This document shows positions 1 to 15,320 of a stretch of 64,000 bases of DNA, in pieces. The notes below the pieces were generated by a model. The model was not told the DNA's origin. It saw only the letters and a list, made by a program, of their open reading frames with translations, and made no database searches. The translations under genes were made by a program, and so were the position numbers. Every line of letters starts with the position of its first letter. The stretch's first letter is position 1. The stretch lies in the NCBI GenBank assembly GCA_030063045.1, contig JAQSEB010000071.1, positions 186,001 to 250,000 on the forward strand, written 5' to 3'. Source of the DNA: Pratylenchus scribneri. Lineage: Eukaryota; Nematoda; Chromadorea; Rhabditida; Pratylenchidae.

Positions 1-80
1 TTTGTGTGCATTTCGAGGGAATTTGGGATTGGAACGGATTTGGGACCCACTAATTGAAACCAGCATTTTCTTGTTTTCGA
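1..80. other. Unique left flank of the satellite array
   Basis: These bases show no 311-bp periodicity and are richer in G and C than the array. The satellite begins at about 81, where the sequence becomes CAAATCATACATTTGC, so this short stretch is the chromosomal flank. It is too short to call a gene. Confidence 0.6.
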
Positions 81-1770
81 CAAATCATACATTTGCTGTA
101 GAATCTAAATAATTATATATTTTTTGAATAAATAAATTGTATTCATAGGAAAGAAATAGAATACTCCCCTTAGGCTAAAAAAAGTCAATTTTTAAAATTT
201 CAATTTTTTGTAAATATATTCCAATAGAATATACATAAATCCATCAGTATATTACGAATATTCTAATCAAAATAAAAAATATAGTTAAATACAATTAAAT
301 TCTTATGAATTTTTCTCTTAAGCAAGTAGTTCAAAAAAATTAAAATTTCTTTATTTTTTTAAATTTTTTGAAATCTTGAAAACAAATTATACTAATCATA
401 CATTTGCTGTAGAATCTAAATAATTATATATTTTTTGAATAAATAAATTGTATTCATAGGAAAGAAATAGAATATTCCTATTAGGCAAAAAAAAGTCAAT
501 TTTTAAAATTTCAATTTTTTGTAAATATATTCCAATAGAATATACATAAATCCATCAGTAGATTAGGAATATTCTAATCAAAATAAAAAATATAGTTAAA
601 TACAATTAAATTCTTATGAATTTTTCTCTTAAGCAAGTAGTTCAAAAAAATTAAAATTTCTTTATTTTTTTAAATTTTTTGAAATCTAGAAAACAAATTA
701 TACTAATCATACATTGCTGTAGAATCTAAATAATTATATATTTTTTGAATAAATAAATTGTATTCATAGGAAAGAAATAGAATATTCCTATTAGGCAAAA
801 AAAAGTCAATTTTTAAAATTTCAATTTTTTGTATATTTATTCCAATAGAATATACATAAATCCATCAGTATATTAAGAATATTCTAATCAAAATAAAAAA
901 AATATAGTTAAATACAATTAAATTCTTATGAATTTTTCTCTTAAGCAAGTAGTTCAAAAAAATTAAAATTTCTTTATTTTTTTAAATTTTTTGAAATCTA
1001 GAAAACAAATTATACTAATCATACATTTGCTGTAGAATCTAAATAATTATATATTTTTTGAATAAATAAATTGTATTCATAGGAAAGAAATAGAATACTC
1101 CCCTTAGGCTAAAAAAAGTCAATTTTTAAAATTTCAATTTTTTGTAAATATATTCCAATAGAATATACATAAATCCATCAGTATATTAGGAATATTCTAA
1201 TCAAAATAAAAAATATAGTTAAATACAATTAAATTCTTATGAATTTTTCTCTTAAGCAAGTAGTTCAAAAAAATTAAAATTTCTTTATTTTTTTAAATTT
1301 TTTGAAATCTAGAAAACAAATTATACTAATCATACATTTGCTATAGAATCTAAATAATTATATATTTTTTGAATAAATAAATTGTATTCATAAGAAAGAA
1401 ATAGAATACTCCCCTTAGGCTAAAAAAAGTCAATTTTTAAAATTTCAATTTTTTGTAAATATATTCCAATAGAATATACATAAATCCATCAGTATATTAG
1501 GAATATTCTAATCAAAATAAAAAATATAGTTAAATACAATTAAATTCTTATGAATTTTTTTCTTAAGCAAGTAGTTCAAAAAAATTAAAATTTCTTTATT
1601 TTTTTAAATTTTTTGAAATTTAGAAAACAAATTATACTAATCATACATTTGCTGTAGAATCTAAATAATTATATATTTTTTGAATAAATAAATTGTATTC
1701 ATAGGAAAGAAATAGAATACTCCCCTTAGGCTAAAAAAAGTCAATTTTTAAAATTTCAATTTTTTGTAAA

Positions 1771-4700
1771 TACATTCCAATAGAATATACATAAATCCAT
1801 CAGTATATTACGAATATTCTAATCAAAATAAAAAATATGGTTAAATACAATTAAATTCTTATGAATTTTTCTCTTAAGCAAGTAGTTCAAAAAAATTAAA
1901 ATTTCTTTATTTTTTTAAATTTTTTGAAATCTAGGAAACAAATTATACTAATCATACATTTGCTGTAGAATCTAAATAATTATATATTTTTTGAATAAAT
2001 AAATTGTATTCATAGGAAAGAAATAGAATACTCCCCTTAGGCTAAAAAAAGTCAATTTTTAAAATTTCAATTTTTTGTAAATATATTCTAATAGAATATA
2101 CATAAATCCATCAGTATATTACGAATATTCTAATCAAAATAAAAAATATAGTTAAATACAATTAAATTCTTATGAATTTTTCTCTTAAGCAAGTAGTTCA
2201 AAAAAATTAAAATTTCTTTATTTTTTTAAATTTTTTGAAATCTAGAAAACAAATTATACTAATCATACATTTGCTGTAGAATCTAAATAATTATATATTT
2301 TTTGAATAAATAAATTGTATTCATAGGAAAGAAATAGAATACTCCCCTTAGGCTAAAAAAAGTCAATTTTTAAAATTTCAATTTTTTGTAAATATATTCC
2401 AATAGAATATACATAAATCCATCAGTATATTACGAATATTCTAATCAAATAAAAAATATAGTTAAATACAATTAAATTCTTATGAATTTTTCTCTTAAGC
2501 AAGTAGTTCAAAAAAATTAAAATTTCTTTATTTTTTTAAATTTTTTGAAATCTAGAAAACAAATTATACTAATCATACATTTGATGTAGAATCTAAATAA
2601 TCATATATTTTTGAATAAATAAATTGTATTCATAGGAAAGAAATAGAATACTCCCCTTAGGCTAAAAAAAGTCAATTTTTAAAATTTCAATTTTTTGTAA
2701 ATATATTCCAATAGAATATACATAAATCCATCAGTATATTACGAATATTCTAATCAAAATAAAAAATATAGTTAAATACAATTAAATTCTTATGAATTTT
2801 TCTCTTAAGCAAGTAGTTCAAAAAAATTAAAATTTCTTTATTTTTTTAAATTTTTTGAAATCTAGAAAACAAATTATACTAATCATACATTTGCTGTAGA
2901 ATCTAAATAATTATATATTTTTTGAATAAATAAATTGTATTCATAGGAAAGAAATAGAATATTCCTATTAGGCAAAAAAAGTCAATTTTTAAAATTTCAA
3001 TTTTTTGTATATTTATTCCAATAGAATATACATAAATCCATCAGTATATTAAGAATATTCTAATCAAAATAAAAAAAATATAGTTAAATACAATTAAATT
3101 CTTATGAATTTTTCTCTTAAGCAAGTATTTCAAAAAAATTAAAATTTCTTTATTTTTTTAAATTTTTTGAAATCTAGAAAACAAATTATACTAATCATAC
3201 ATTTGCTGTAGAATTTAAATAATTATATATTTTTTGAATAAATAAATTGTATTCATAGGAAAGAAATAGAATACTCCCCTTAGGCTAAAAAAAGTCAATT
3301 TTTAAAATTTCAATTTTTTGTAAATATATTCCAATAGAATATACATAAATCCATCAGTATATTAGGAATATTCTAATCAAAATAAAAAATATAGTTAAAT
3401 ACAATTAAATTCTTATGAATTTTTCTCTTAAGCAAGTAGTTCAAAAAAATTAAAATTTCTTTATTTTTTTAAATTTTTTGAAATCTAGAAAACAAATTAT
3501 ACTAATCATACATTTGCTGTAGAATCTAAATAATTATATATTTTTTGAATAAATAAATTGTATTCATAGGAAAGAAATAGAATACTCCCCTTAGGCTAAA
3601 AAAAGTCAATTTTTAAAATTTCAATTTTTTGTAAATATATTCCAATAGAATATACATAAATCCATCAGTATATTAGGAATATTCTAATCAAAATAAAAAA
3701 TATAGTTAAATACAATTAAATTCTTATGAATTTTTCTCTTAAGCAAGTAGTTCAAAAAAATTAAAATTTCTTTATTTTTTTAAATTTTTTGAAATCTAGA
3801 AAACAAATTATACTAATCATACATTTGCTGTAGAATCTAAATAATTATATATTTTTTGAATAAATAAATTGTATTCATAGGAAAGAAATAGAATACTCCC
3901 CTTAGGCTAAAAAAAGTCAATTTTTAAAATTTCAATTTTTTGTAAATATATTCCAATAGAATATACATAAATCCATCAGTATATTAGGAATATTCTAATC
4001 AAAATAAAAAATATAGTTAAATACAATTAAATTCTTATGAATTTTTCTCTTAAGCAAGTAGTTCAAAAAAATTAAAATTTCTTTATTTTTTTAAATTTTT
4101 TGAAATTTAGAAAACAAATTATACTAATCATACATTTGCTGTAGAATCTAAATAATTATATATTTTTTGAATAAATAAATTGTATTCATAGGAAAGAAAT
4201 AGAATACTCCCCTTAGGCTAAAAAAAGTCAATTTTTAAAATTTCAATTTTTTGTAAATACATTCCAATAGAATATACATAAATCCATCAGTATATTACGA
4301 ATATTCTAATCAAAATAAAAAATATGGTTAAATACAATTAAATTCTTATGAATTTTTCTCTTAAGCAAGTAGTTCAAAAAAATTAAAATTTCTTTATTTT
4401 TTTAAATTTTTTGAAATCTAGGAAACAAATTATACTAATCATACATTTGCTGTAGAATCTAAATAATTATATATTTTTTGAATAAATAAATTGTATTCAT
4501 AGGAAAGAAATAGAATACTCCCCTTAGGCTAAAAAAAGTCAATTTTTAAAATTTCAATTTTTTGTAAATATGTTCTAATAGAATATACATAAATCCATCA
4601 GTATATTACGAATATTCTAATCAAAATAAAAAAATATAGTTAAATACAATTAAATTCTTATGAATTTTTCTCTTAAGCAAGTAGTTCAAAAAAATTAAAA

Positions 4701-7700
4701 TTTCTTTATTTTTTTAAATTTTTTGAAATCTAGAAAACAAATTATACTAATCATACATTTGCTGTAGAATCTAAATAATTATATATTTTTTGAATAAATA
4801 AATTGTATTCATAGGAAAGAAATAGAATACTCCCCTTAGGCTAAAAAAAGTCAATTTTTAAAATTTCAATTTTTTGTAAATATATTCCAATAGAATATAC
4901 ATAAATCCATCAGTATATTACGAATATTCTAATCAAAATAAAAAATATAGTTAAATACAATTAAATTCTTATGAATTTTTCTCTTAAGCAAGTAGTTCAA
5001 AAAAATTAAAATTTCTTTATTTTTTTAAATTTTTTGAAATCTAGAAAACAAATTATACTAATCATACATTTGATGTAGAATCTAAATAATCATATATTTT
5101 TGAATAAATAAATTGTATTCATAGGAAAGAAATAGAATACTCCCCTTAGGCTAAAAAAAGTCAATTTTTAAAATTTCAATTTTTTGTAAATATATTCCAA
5201 TAGAATATACATAAATCCATCAGTATATTACGAATATTCTAATCAAAATAAAAAATATAGTTAAATACAATTAAATTCTTATGAATTTTTCTCTTAAGCA
5301 AGTAGTTCAAAAAAATTAAAATTTCTTTATTTTTTTAAATTTTTTGAAATCTAGAAAACAAATTATACTAATCATACATTTGCTGTAGAATCTAAATAAT
5401 TATATATTTTTTGAATAAATAAATTGTATTCATAGGAAAGAAATAGAATACTCCCCTTAGGCTAAAAAAAGTCAATTTTTAAAATTTCAATTTTTTGTAA
5501 ATATATTCCAATAGAATATACATAAATCCATCAGTATATTACGAATATTCTAATCAAAATAAAAAATATAGTTAAATACAATTAAATTCTTATGAATTTT
5601 TCTCTTAAGCAAGTAGTTCAAAAAAATTAAAATTTCTTTATTTTTTTAAATTTTTTGAAATCTAGAAAACAAATTATACTAATCATACATTTGATGTAGA
5701 ATCTAAATAATCATATATTTTTGAATAAATAAATTGTATTCATAGGAAAGAAATAGAATACTCCCCTTAGGCTAAAAAAAGTCAATTTTTAAAATTTCAA
5801 TTTTTTGTAAATATATTCCAATAGAATATACATAAATCCATCAGTATATTAGGAATATTCTAATCAAAATAAAAAATATAGTTAAATACAATTAAATTCT
5901 TATGAATTTTTCTCTTAAGCAAGTAGTTCAAAAAAATTAAAATTTCTTTATTTTTTTAAATTTTTTGAAATCTAGAAAACAAATTATACTAATCATACAT
6001 TTGCTGTAGAATCTAAATAATTATATATTTTTTGAATAAATAAATTGTATTCATAGGAAAGAAATAGAATACTCCCCTTAGGCTAAAAAAAGTCAATTTT
6101 TAAAATTTCAATTTTTTGTAAATATATTCCAATAGAATATACATAAATCCATCAGTATATTAGGAATATTCTAATCAAAATAAAAAATATAGTTAAATAC
6201 AATTAAATTCTTATGAATTTTTCTCTTAAGCAAGTAGTTCAAAAAAATTAAAATTTCTTTATTTTTTTAAATTTTTTGAAATCTAGAAAACAAATTATAC
6301 TAATCATACATTTGCTGTAGAATCTAAATAATTATATATTTTTTGAATAAATAAATTGTATTCATAGGAAAGAAATAGAATACTCCCCTTAGGCTAAAAA
6401 AAGTCAATTTTTAAAATTTCAATTTTTTGTAAATATATTCCAATAGAATATACATAAATCCATCAGTATATTAGGAATATTCTAATCAAAATAAAAAATA
6501 TAGTTAAATACAATTAAATTCTTATGAATTTTTCTCTTAAGCAAGTAGTTCAAAAAAATTAAAATTTCTTTATTTTTTTAAATTTTTTGAAATTTAGAAA
6601 ACAAATTATACTAATCATACATTTGCTGTAGAATCTAAATAATTATATATTTTTTGAATAAATAAATTGTATTCATAGGAAAGAAATAGAATACTCCCCT
6701 TAGGCTAAAAAAAGTCAATTTTTAAAATTTCAATTTTTTGTAAATACATTCCAATAGAATATACATAAATCCATCAGTATATTACGAATATTCTAATCAA
6801 AATAAAAAATATGGTTAAATACAATTAAATTCTTATGAATTTTTCTCTTAAGCAAGTAGTTCAAAAAAATTAAAATTTCTTTATTTTTTTAAATTTTTTG
6901 AAATCTAGGAAACAAATTATACTAATCATACATTTGCTGTAGAATCTAAATAATTATATATTTTTTGAATAAATAAATTGTATTCATAGGAAAGAAATAG
7001 AATACTCCCCTTAGGCTAAAAAAAGTCAATTTTTAAAATTTCAATTTTTTGTAAATATGTTCTAATAGAATATACATAAATCCATCAGTATATTACGAAT
7101 ATTCTAATCAAAATAAAAAAATATAGTTAAATACAATTAAATTCTTATGAATTTTTCTCTTAAGCAAGTAGTTCAAAAAAATTAAAATTTCTTTATTTTT
7201 TTAAATTTTTTGAAATCTAGAAAACAAATTATACTAATCATACATTTGCTGTAGAATCTAAATAATTATATATTTTTTGAATAAATAAATTGTATTCATA
7301 GGAAAGAAATAGAATACTCCCCTTAGGCTAAAAAAAGTCAATTTTTAAAATTTCAATTTTTTGTAAATATATTCCAATAGAATATACATAAATCCATCAG
7401 TATATTACGAATATTCTAATCAAAATAAAAAATATAGTTAAATACAATTAAATTCTTATGAATTTTTCTCTTAAGCAAGTAGTTCAAAAAAATTAAAATT
7501 TCTTTATTTTTTTAAATTTTTTGAAATCTAGAAAACAAATTATACTAATCATACATTTGATGTAGAATCTAAATAATCATATATTTTTGAATAAATAAAT
7601 TGTATTCATAGGAAAGAAATAGAATACTCCCCTTAGGCTAAAAAAAGTCAATTTTTAAAATTTCAATTTTTTGTAAATATATTCCAATAGAATATACATA

Positions 7701-10700
7701 AATCCATCAGTATATTACGAATATTCTAATCAAAATAAAAAATATAGTTAAATACAATTAAATTCTTATGAATTTTTCTCTTAAGCAAGTAGTTCAAAAA
7801 AATTAAAATTTCTTTATTTTTTTAAATTTTTTGAAATCTAGAAAACAAATTATACTAATCATACATTTGCTGTAGAATCTAAATAATTATATATTTTTTG
7901 AATAAATAAATTGTATTCATAGGAAAGAAATAGAATATTCCTATTAGGCAAAAAAAAGTCAATTTTTAAAATTTCAATTTTTTGTATATTTATTCCAATA
8001 GAATATACATAAATCCATCAGTATATTAGGAATATTCTAATCAAAATAAAAAATATAGTTAAATACAATTAAATTCTTATGAATTTTTCTCTTAAGCAAG
8101 TAGTTCAAAAAAATTAAAATTTCTTTATTTTTTTAAATTTTTTGAAATCTAGAAAACAAATTATACTAATCATACATTTGCTGTAGAATCTAAATAATTA
8201 TATATTTTTTGAATAAATAAATTGTATTCATAGGAAAGAAATAGAATACTCCCCTTAGGCTAAAAAAAGTCAATTTTTAAAATTTCAATTTTTTGTAAAT
8301 ATATTCCAATAGAATATACATAAATCCATCAGTATATTAGGAATATTCTAATCAAAATAAAAAATATAGTTAAATACAATTAAATTCTTATGAATTTTTC
8401 TCTTAAGCAAGTAGTTCAAAAAAATTACAATTTCTTTATTTTTTTAAATTTTTTGAAATCTAGAAAACAAATTATACTAATCATACATTTGCTGTAGAAT
8501 CTAAATAATTATATATTTTTTGAATAAATAAATTGTATTCATAGGAAAGAAATAGAATATTCCTATTAGGCAAAAAAAAGTCAATTTTTAAAATTTCAAT
8601 TTTTTGTATATTTATTCCAATAGAATATACATAAATCCATCAGTATATTAGGAATATTCTAATCAAAATAAAAAATATAGTTAAATACAATTAAATTCTT
8701 ATGAATTTTTCTCTTAAGCAAGTAGTTCAAAAAAATTAAAATTTCTTTATTTTTTTAAATTTTTTGAAATCTAGAAAACAAATTATACTAATCATACATT
8801 TGCTGTAGAATCTAAATAATTATATATTTTTTGAATAAATAAATTGTATTCATAGGAAAGAAATAGAATACTCCCCTTAGGCTAAAAAAAGTCAATTTTT
8901 AAAATTTCAATTTTTTGTAAATATATTCCAATAGAATATACATAAATCCATCAGTATATTAGGAATATTCTAATCAAAATAAAAAATATAGTTAAATACA
9001 ATTAAATTCTTATGAATTTTTCTCTTAAGCAAGTAGTTCAAAAAAATTACAATTTCTTTATTTTTTTAAATTTTTTGAAATCTAGAAAACAAATTATACT
9101 AATCATACATTTGCTGTAGAATCTAAATAATTATATATTTTTTGAATAAATAAATTGTATTCATAGGAAAGAAATAGAATATTCCTATTAGGCAAAAAAA
9201 AGTCAATTTTTAAAATTTCAATTTTTTGTAAATTTATTCCAATAGAATATACATAAATCCATCAGTAGATTAGGAATATTCTAATCAAAATAAAAAATAT
9301 AGTTAAATACAATTAAATTCTTATGAATTTTTCTCTTAAGCAAGTAGTTCAAAAAAATTAAAATTTCTTTATTTTTTTAAATTTTTTGAAATCTAGAAAA
9401 CAAATTATACTAATCATACATTTGCTGTAGAATCTAAATAATTATATATTTTTTGAATAAATAAATTGTATTCATAGGAAAGAAATAGAATACTCCCCTT
9501 AGGCTAAAAAAAGTCAATTTTTAAAATTTCAATTTTTTGTAAATATATTCCAATAGAATATACATAAATCCATCAGTATATTACGAATATTCTAATCAAA
9601 ATAAAAAATATAGTTAAATACAATTAAATTCTTATGAATTTTTCTCTTAAGCAAGTAGTTCAAAAAAATTAAAATTTCTTTATTTTTTTAAATTTTTTGA
9701 AATCTAGAAAACAAATTATACTAATCATACATTTGATGTAGAATCTAAATAATCATATATTTTTGAATAAATAAATTGTATTCATAGGAAAGAAATAGAA
9801 TACTCCCCTTAGGCTAAAAAAAGTCAATTTTTAAAATTTCAATTTTTTGTAAATATATTCCAATAGAATATACATAAATCCATCAGTATATTAGGAATAT
9901 TCTAATCAAAATAAAAAATATAGTTAAATACAATTAAATTCTTATGAATTTTTCTCTTAAGCAAGTAGTTCAAAAAAATTAAAATTTCTTTATTTTTTTA
10001 AATTTTTTGAAATCTAGAAAACAAATTATACTAATCATACATTTGCTGTAGAATCTAAATAATTATATATTTTTTGAATAAATAAATTGTATTCATAGGA
10101 AAGAAATAGAATACTCCCCTTAGGCTAAAAAAAGTCAATTTTTAAAATTTCAATTTTTTGTAAATACATTCCAATAGAATATACATAAATCCATCAGTAT
10201 ATTACGAATATTCTAATCAAAATAAAAAATATGGTTAAATACAATTAAATTCTTATGAATTTTTCTCTTAAGCAAGTAGTTCAAAAAAATTAAAATTTCT
10301 TTATTTTTTTAAATTTTTTGAAATCTAGGAAACAAATTATACTAATCATACATTTGCTGTAGAATCTAAATAATTATATATTTTTTGAATAAATAAATTG
10401 TATTCATAGGAAAGAAATAGAATACTCCCCTTAGGCTAAAAAAAGTCAATTTTTAAAATTTCAATTTTTTGTAAATATGTTCTAATAGAATATACATAAA
10501 TCCATCAGTATATTACGAATATTCTAATCAAAATAAAAAATATAGTTAAATACAATTAAATTCTTATGAATTTTTCTCTTAAGCAAGTAGTTCAAAAAAA
10601 TTAAAATTTCTTTATTTTTTTAAATTTTTTGAAATCTAGAAAACAAATTATACTAATCATACATTTGCTGTAGAATCTAAATAATTATATATTTTTTGAA

Positions 10701-13700
10701 TAAATAAATTGTATTCATAGGAAAGAAATAGAATACTCCCCTTAGGCTAAAAAAAGTCAATTTTTAAAATTTCAATTTTTTGTAAATATATTCCAATAGA
10801 ATATACATAAATCCATCAGTATATTACGAATATTCTAATCAAAATAAAAAATATAGTTAAATACAATTAAATTCTTATGAATTTTTCTCTTAAGCAAGTA
10901 GTTCAAAAAAATTAAAATTTCTTTATTTTTTTAAATTTTTTGAAATCTAGAAAACAAATTATACTAATCATACATTTGCTGTAGAATCTAAATAATTATA
11001 TATTTTTTGAATAAATAAATTGTATTCATAGGAAAGAAATAGAATACTCCCCTTAGGCTAAAAAAAGTCAATTTTTAAAATTTCAATTTTTTGTAAATAT
11101 ATTCCAATAGAATATACATAAATCCATCAGTATATTACGAATATTCTAATCAAAATAAAAAATATAGTTAAATACAATTAAATTCTTATGAATTTTTCTC
11201 TTAAGCAATAGTTCAAAAAAATTAAAATTTCTTTATTTTTTTAAATTTTTTGAAATCTAGAAAACAAATTATACTAATCATACATTTGATGTAGAATCTA
11301 AATAATCATATATTTTTGAATAAATAAATTGTATTCATAGGAAAGAAATAGAATACTCCCCTTAGGCTAAAAAAAGTCAATTTTTAAAATTTCAATTTTT
11401 TGTAAATATATTCCAATAGAATATACATAAATCCATCAGTATATTAGGAATATTCTAATCAAAATAAAAAATATAGTTAAATACAATTAAATTCTTATGA
11501 ATTTTTCTCTTAAGCAAGTAGTTCAAAAAAATTAAAATTTCTTTATTTTTTTAAATTTTTTGAAATCTAGAAAACAAATTATACTAATCATACATTTGCT
11601 GTAGAATCTAAATAATTATATATTTTTTGAATAAATAAATTGTATTCATAGGAAAGAAATAGAATACTCCCCTTAGGCTAAAAAAAGTCAATTTTTAAAA
11701 TTTCAATTTTTTGTAAATACATTCCAATAGAATATACATAAATCCATCAGTATATTACGAATATTCTAATCAAAATAAAAAATATGGTTAAATACAATTA
11801 AATTCTTATGAATTTTTCTCTTAAGCAAGTAGTTCAAAAAAATTAAAATTTCTTTATTTTTTTAAATTTTTTGAAATCTAGGAAACAAATTATACTAATC
11901 ATACATTTGCTGTAGAATCTAAATAATTATATATTTTTTGAATAAATAAATTGTATTCATAGGAAAGAAATAGAATACTCCCCTTAGGCTAAAAAAAGTC
12001 AATTTTTAAAATTTCAATTTTTTGTAAATATGTTCTAATAGAATATACATAAATCCATCAGTATATTACGAATATTCTAATCAAAATAAAAAATATAGTT
12101 AAATACAATTAAATTCTTATGAATTTTTCTCTTAAGCAAGTAGTTCAAAAAAATTAAAATTTCTTTATTTTTTTAAATTTTTTGAAATCTAGAAAACAAA
12201 TTATACTAATCATACATTTGCTGTAGAATCTAAATAATTATATATTTTTTGAATAAATAAATTGTATTCATAGGAAAGAAATAGAATACTCCCCTTAGGC
12301 TAAAAAAAGTCAATTTTTAAAATTTCAATTTTTTGTAAATATATTCCAATAGAATATACATAAATCCATCAGTATATTACGAATATTCTAATCAAAATAA
12401 AAAATATAGTTAAATACAATTAAATTCTTATGAATTTTTCTCTTAAGCAAGTAGTTCAAAAAAATTAAAATTTCTTTATTTTTTTAAATTTTTTGAAATC
12501 TAGAAAACAAATTATACTAATCATACATTTGATGTAGAATCTAAATAATCATATATTTTTGAATAAATAAATTGTATTCATAGGAAAGAAATAGAATACT
12601 CCCCTTAGGCTAAAAAAAGTCAATTTTTAAAATTTCAATTTTTTGTAAATATATTCCAATAGAATATACATAAATCCATCAGTATATTACGAATATTCTA
12701 ATCAAAATAAAAAATATAGTTAAATACAATTAAATTCTTATGAATTTTTCTCTTAAGCAAGTAGTTCAAAAAAATTAAAATTTCTTTATTTTTTTAAATT
12801 TTTTGAAATCTAGAAAACAAATTATACTAATCATACATTTGCTGTAGAATCTAAATAATTATATATTTTTTGAATAAATAAATTGTATTCATAGGAAAGA
12901 AATAGAATATTCCTATTAGGCAAAAAAAAGTCAATTTTTAAAATTTCAATTTTTTGTATATTTATTCCAATAGAATATACATAAATCCATCAGTATATTA
13001 AGAATATTCTAATCAAAATAAAAAAAATATAGTTAAATACAATTAAATTCTTATGAATTTTTCTCTTAAGCAAGTAGTTCAAAAAAATTAAAATTTCTTT
13101 ATTTTTTTAAATTTTTTGAAATCTAGAAAACAAATTATACTAATCATACATTTGCTGTAGAATCTAAATAATTATATATTTTTTGAATAAATAAATTGTA
13201 TTCATAGGAAAGAAATAGAATACTCCCCTTAGGCTAAAAAAAGTCAATTTTTAAAATTTCAATTTTTTGTAAATATATTCCAATAGAATATACATAAATC
13301 CATCAGTATATTAGGAATATTCTAATCAAAATAAAAAATATAGTTAAATACAATTAAATTCTTATGAATTTTTCTCTTAAGCAAGTAGTTCAAAAAAATT
13401 AAAATTTCTTTATTTTTTTAAATTTTTTGAAATCTAGAAAACAAATTATACTAATCATACATTTGCTGTAGAATCTAAATAATTATATATTTTTTGAATA
13501 AATAAATTGTATTCATAGGAAAGAAATAGAATACTCCCCTTAGGCTAAAAAAAGTCAATTTTTAAAATTTCAATTTTTTGTAAATATATTCCAATAGAAT
13601 ATACATAAATCCATCAGTATATTACGAATATTCTAATCAAAATAAAAAATATAGTTAAATACAATTAAATTCTTATGAATTTTTCTCTTAAGCAATAGTT

Positions 13701-15320
13701 CAAAAAAATTAAAATTTCTTTATTTTTTTAAATTTTTTGAAATCTAGAAAACAAATTATACTAATCATACATTTGATGTAGAATCTAAATAATCATATAT
13801 TTTTGAATAAATAAATTGTATTCATAGGAAAGAAATAGAATACTCCCCTTAGGCTAAAAAAAGTCAATTTTTAAAATTTCAATTTTTTGTAAATATATTC
13901 CAATAGAATATACATAAATCCATCAGTATATTAGGAATATTCTAATCAAAATAAAAAATATAGTTAAATACAATTAAATTCTTATGAATTTTTCTCTTAA
14001 GCAAGTAGTTCAAAAAAATTAAAATTTCTTTATTTTTTTAAATTTTTTGAAATCTAGAAAACAAATTATACTAATCATACATTTGCTGTAGAATCTAAAT
14101 AATTATATATTTTTTGAATAAATAAATTGTATTCATAGGAAAGAAATAGAATACTCCCCTTAGGCTAAAAAAAGTCAATTTTTAAAATTTCAATTTTTTG
14201 TAAATACATTCCAATAGAATATACATAAATCCATCAGTATATTACGAATATTCTAATCAAAATAAAAAATATGGTTAAATACAATTAAATTCTTATGAAT
14301 TTTTCTCTTAAGCAAGTAGTTCAAAAAAATTAAAATTTCTTTATTTTTTTAAATTTTTTGAAATCTAGGAAACAAATTATACTAATCATACATTTGCTGT
14401 AGAATCTAAATAATTATATATTTTTTGAATAAATAAATTGTATTCATAGGAAAGAAATAGAATACTCCCCTTAGGCTAAAAAAAGTCAATTTTTAAAATT
14501 TCAATTTTTTGTAAATATGTTCTAATAGAATATACATAAATCCATCAGTATATTACGAATATTCTAATCAAAATAAAAAATATAGTTAAATACAATTAAA
14601 TTCTTATGAATTTTTCTCTTAAGCAAGTAGTTCAAAAAAATTAAAATTTCTTTATTTTTTTAAATTTTTTGAAATCTAGAAAACAAATTATACTAATCAT
14701 ACATTTGCTGTAGAATCTAAATAATTATATATTTTTTGAATAAATAAATTGTATTCATAGGAAAGAAATAGAATACTCCCCTTAGGCTAAAAAAAGTCAA
14801 TTTTTAAAATTTCAATTTTTTGTAAATATATTCCAATAGAATATACATAAATCCATCAGTATATTACGAATATTCTAATCAAAATAAAAAATATAGTTAA
14901 ATACAATTAAATTCTTATGAATTTTTCTCTTAAGCAAGTAGTTCAAAAAAATTAAAATTTCTTTATTTTTTTAAATTTTTTGAAATCTAGAAAACAAATT
15001 ATACTAATCATACATTTGATGTAGAATCTAAATAATCATATATTTTTGAATAAATAAATTGTATTCATAGGAAAGAAATAGAATACTCCCCTTAGGCTAA
15101 AAAAAGTCAATTTTTAAAATTTCAATTTTTTGTAAATATATTCCAATAGAATATACATAAATCCATCAGTATATTACGAATATTCTAATCAAAATAAAAA
15201 ATATAGTTAAATACAATTAAATTCTTATGAATTTTTCTCTTAAGCAAGTAGTTCAAAAAAATTAAAATTTCTTTATTTTTTTAAATTTTTTGAAATCTAG
15301 AAAACAAATTATACTAATCA
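1771..15320. repeat. 8-monomer higher-order repeat in the satellite
   Basis: One variant monomer (TAAATACATTCC, followed by ATATGGTTAAATAC and ATCTAGGAAAC) occurs at 1771, 4258, 6745, 10165, 11718 and 14205. Spacings are 2487, 2487, 3420, 1553 and 2487 bp, that is 8, 8, 11, 5 and 8 monomers. A second marker (TTGATGTAGAATC with AATCATATATTTTTG) repeats independently at 2583, 5072 and 7559 and at 12531 and 15018, again about 2487 bp apart, with extra copies at 5693, 9735, 11288 and 13774. The basic unit is therefore 8 monomers, with internal deletions and duplications of whole monomers giving the 5- and 11-monomer steps. Confidence 0.9.
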
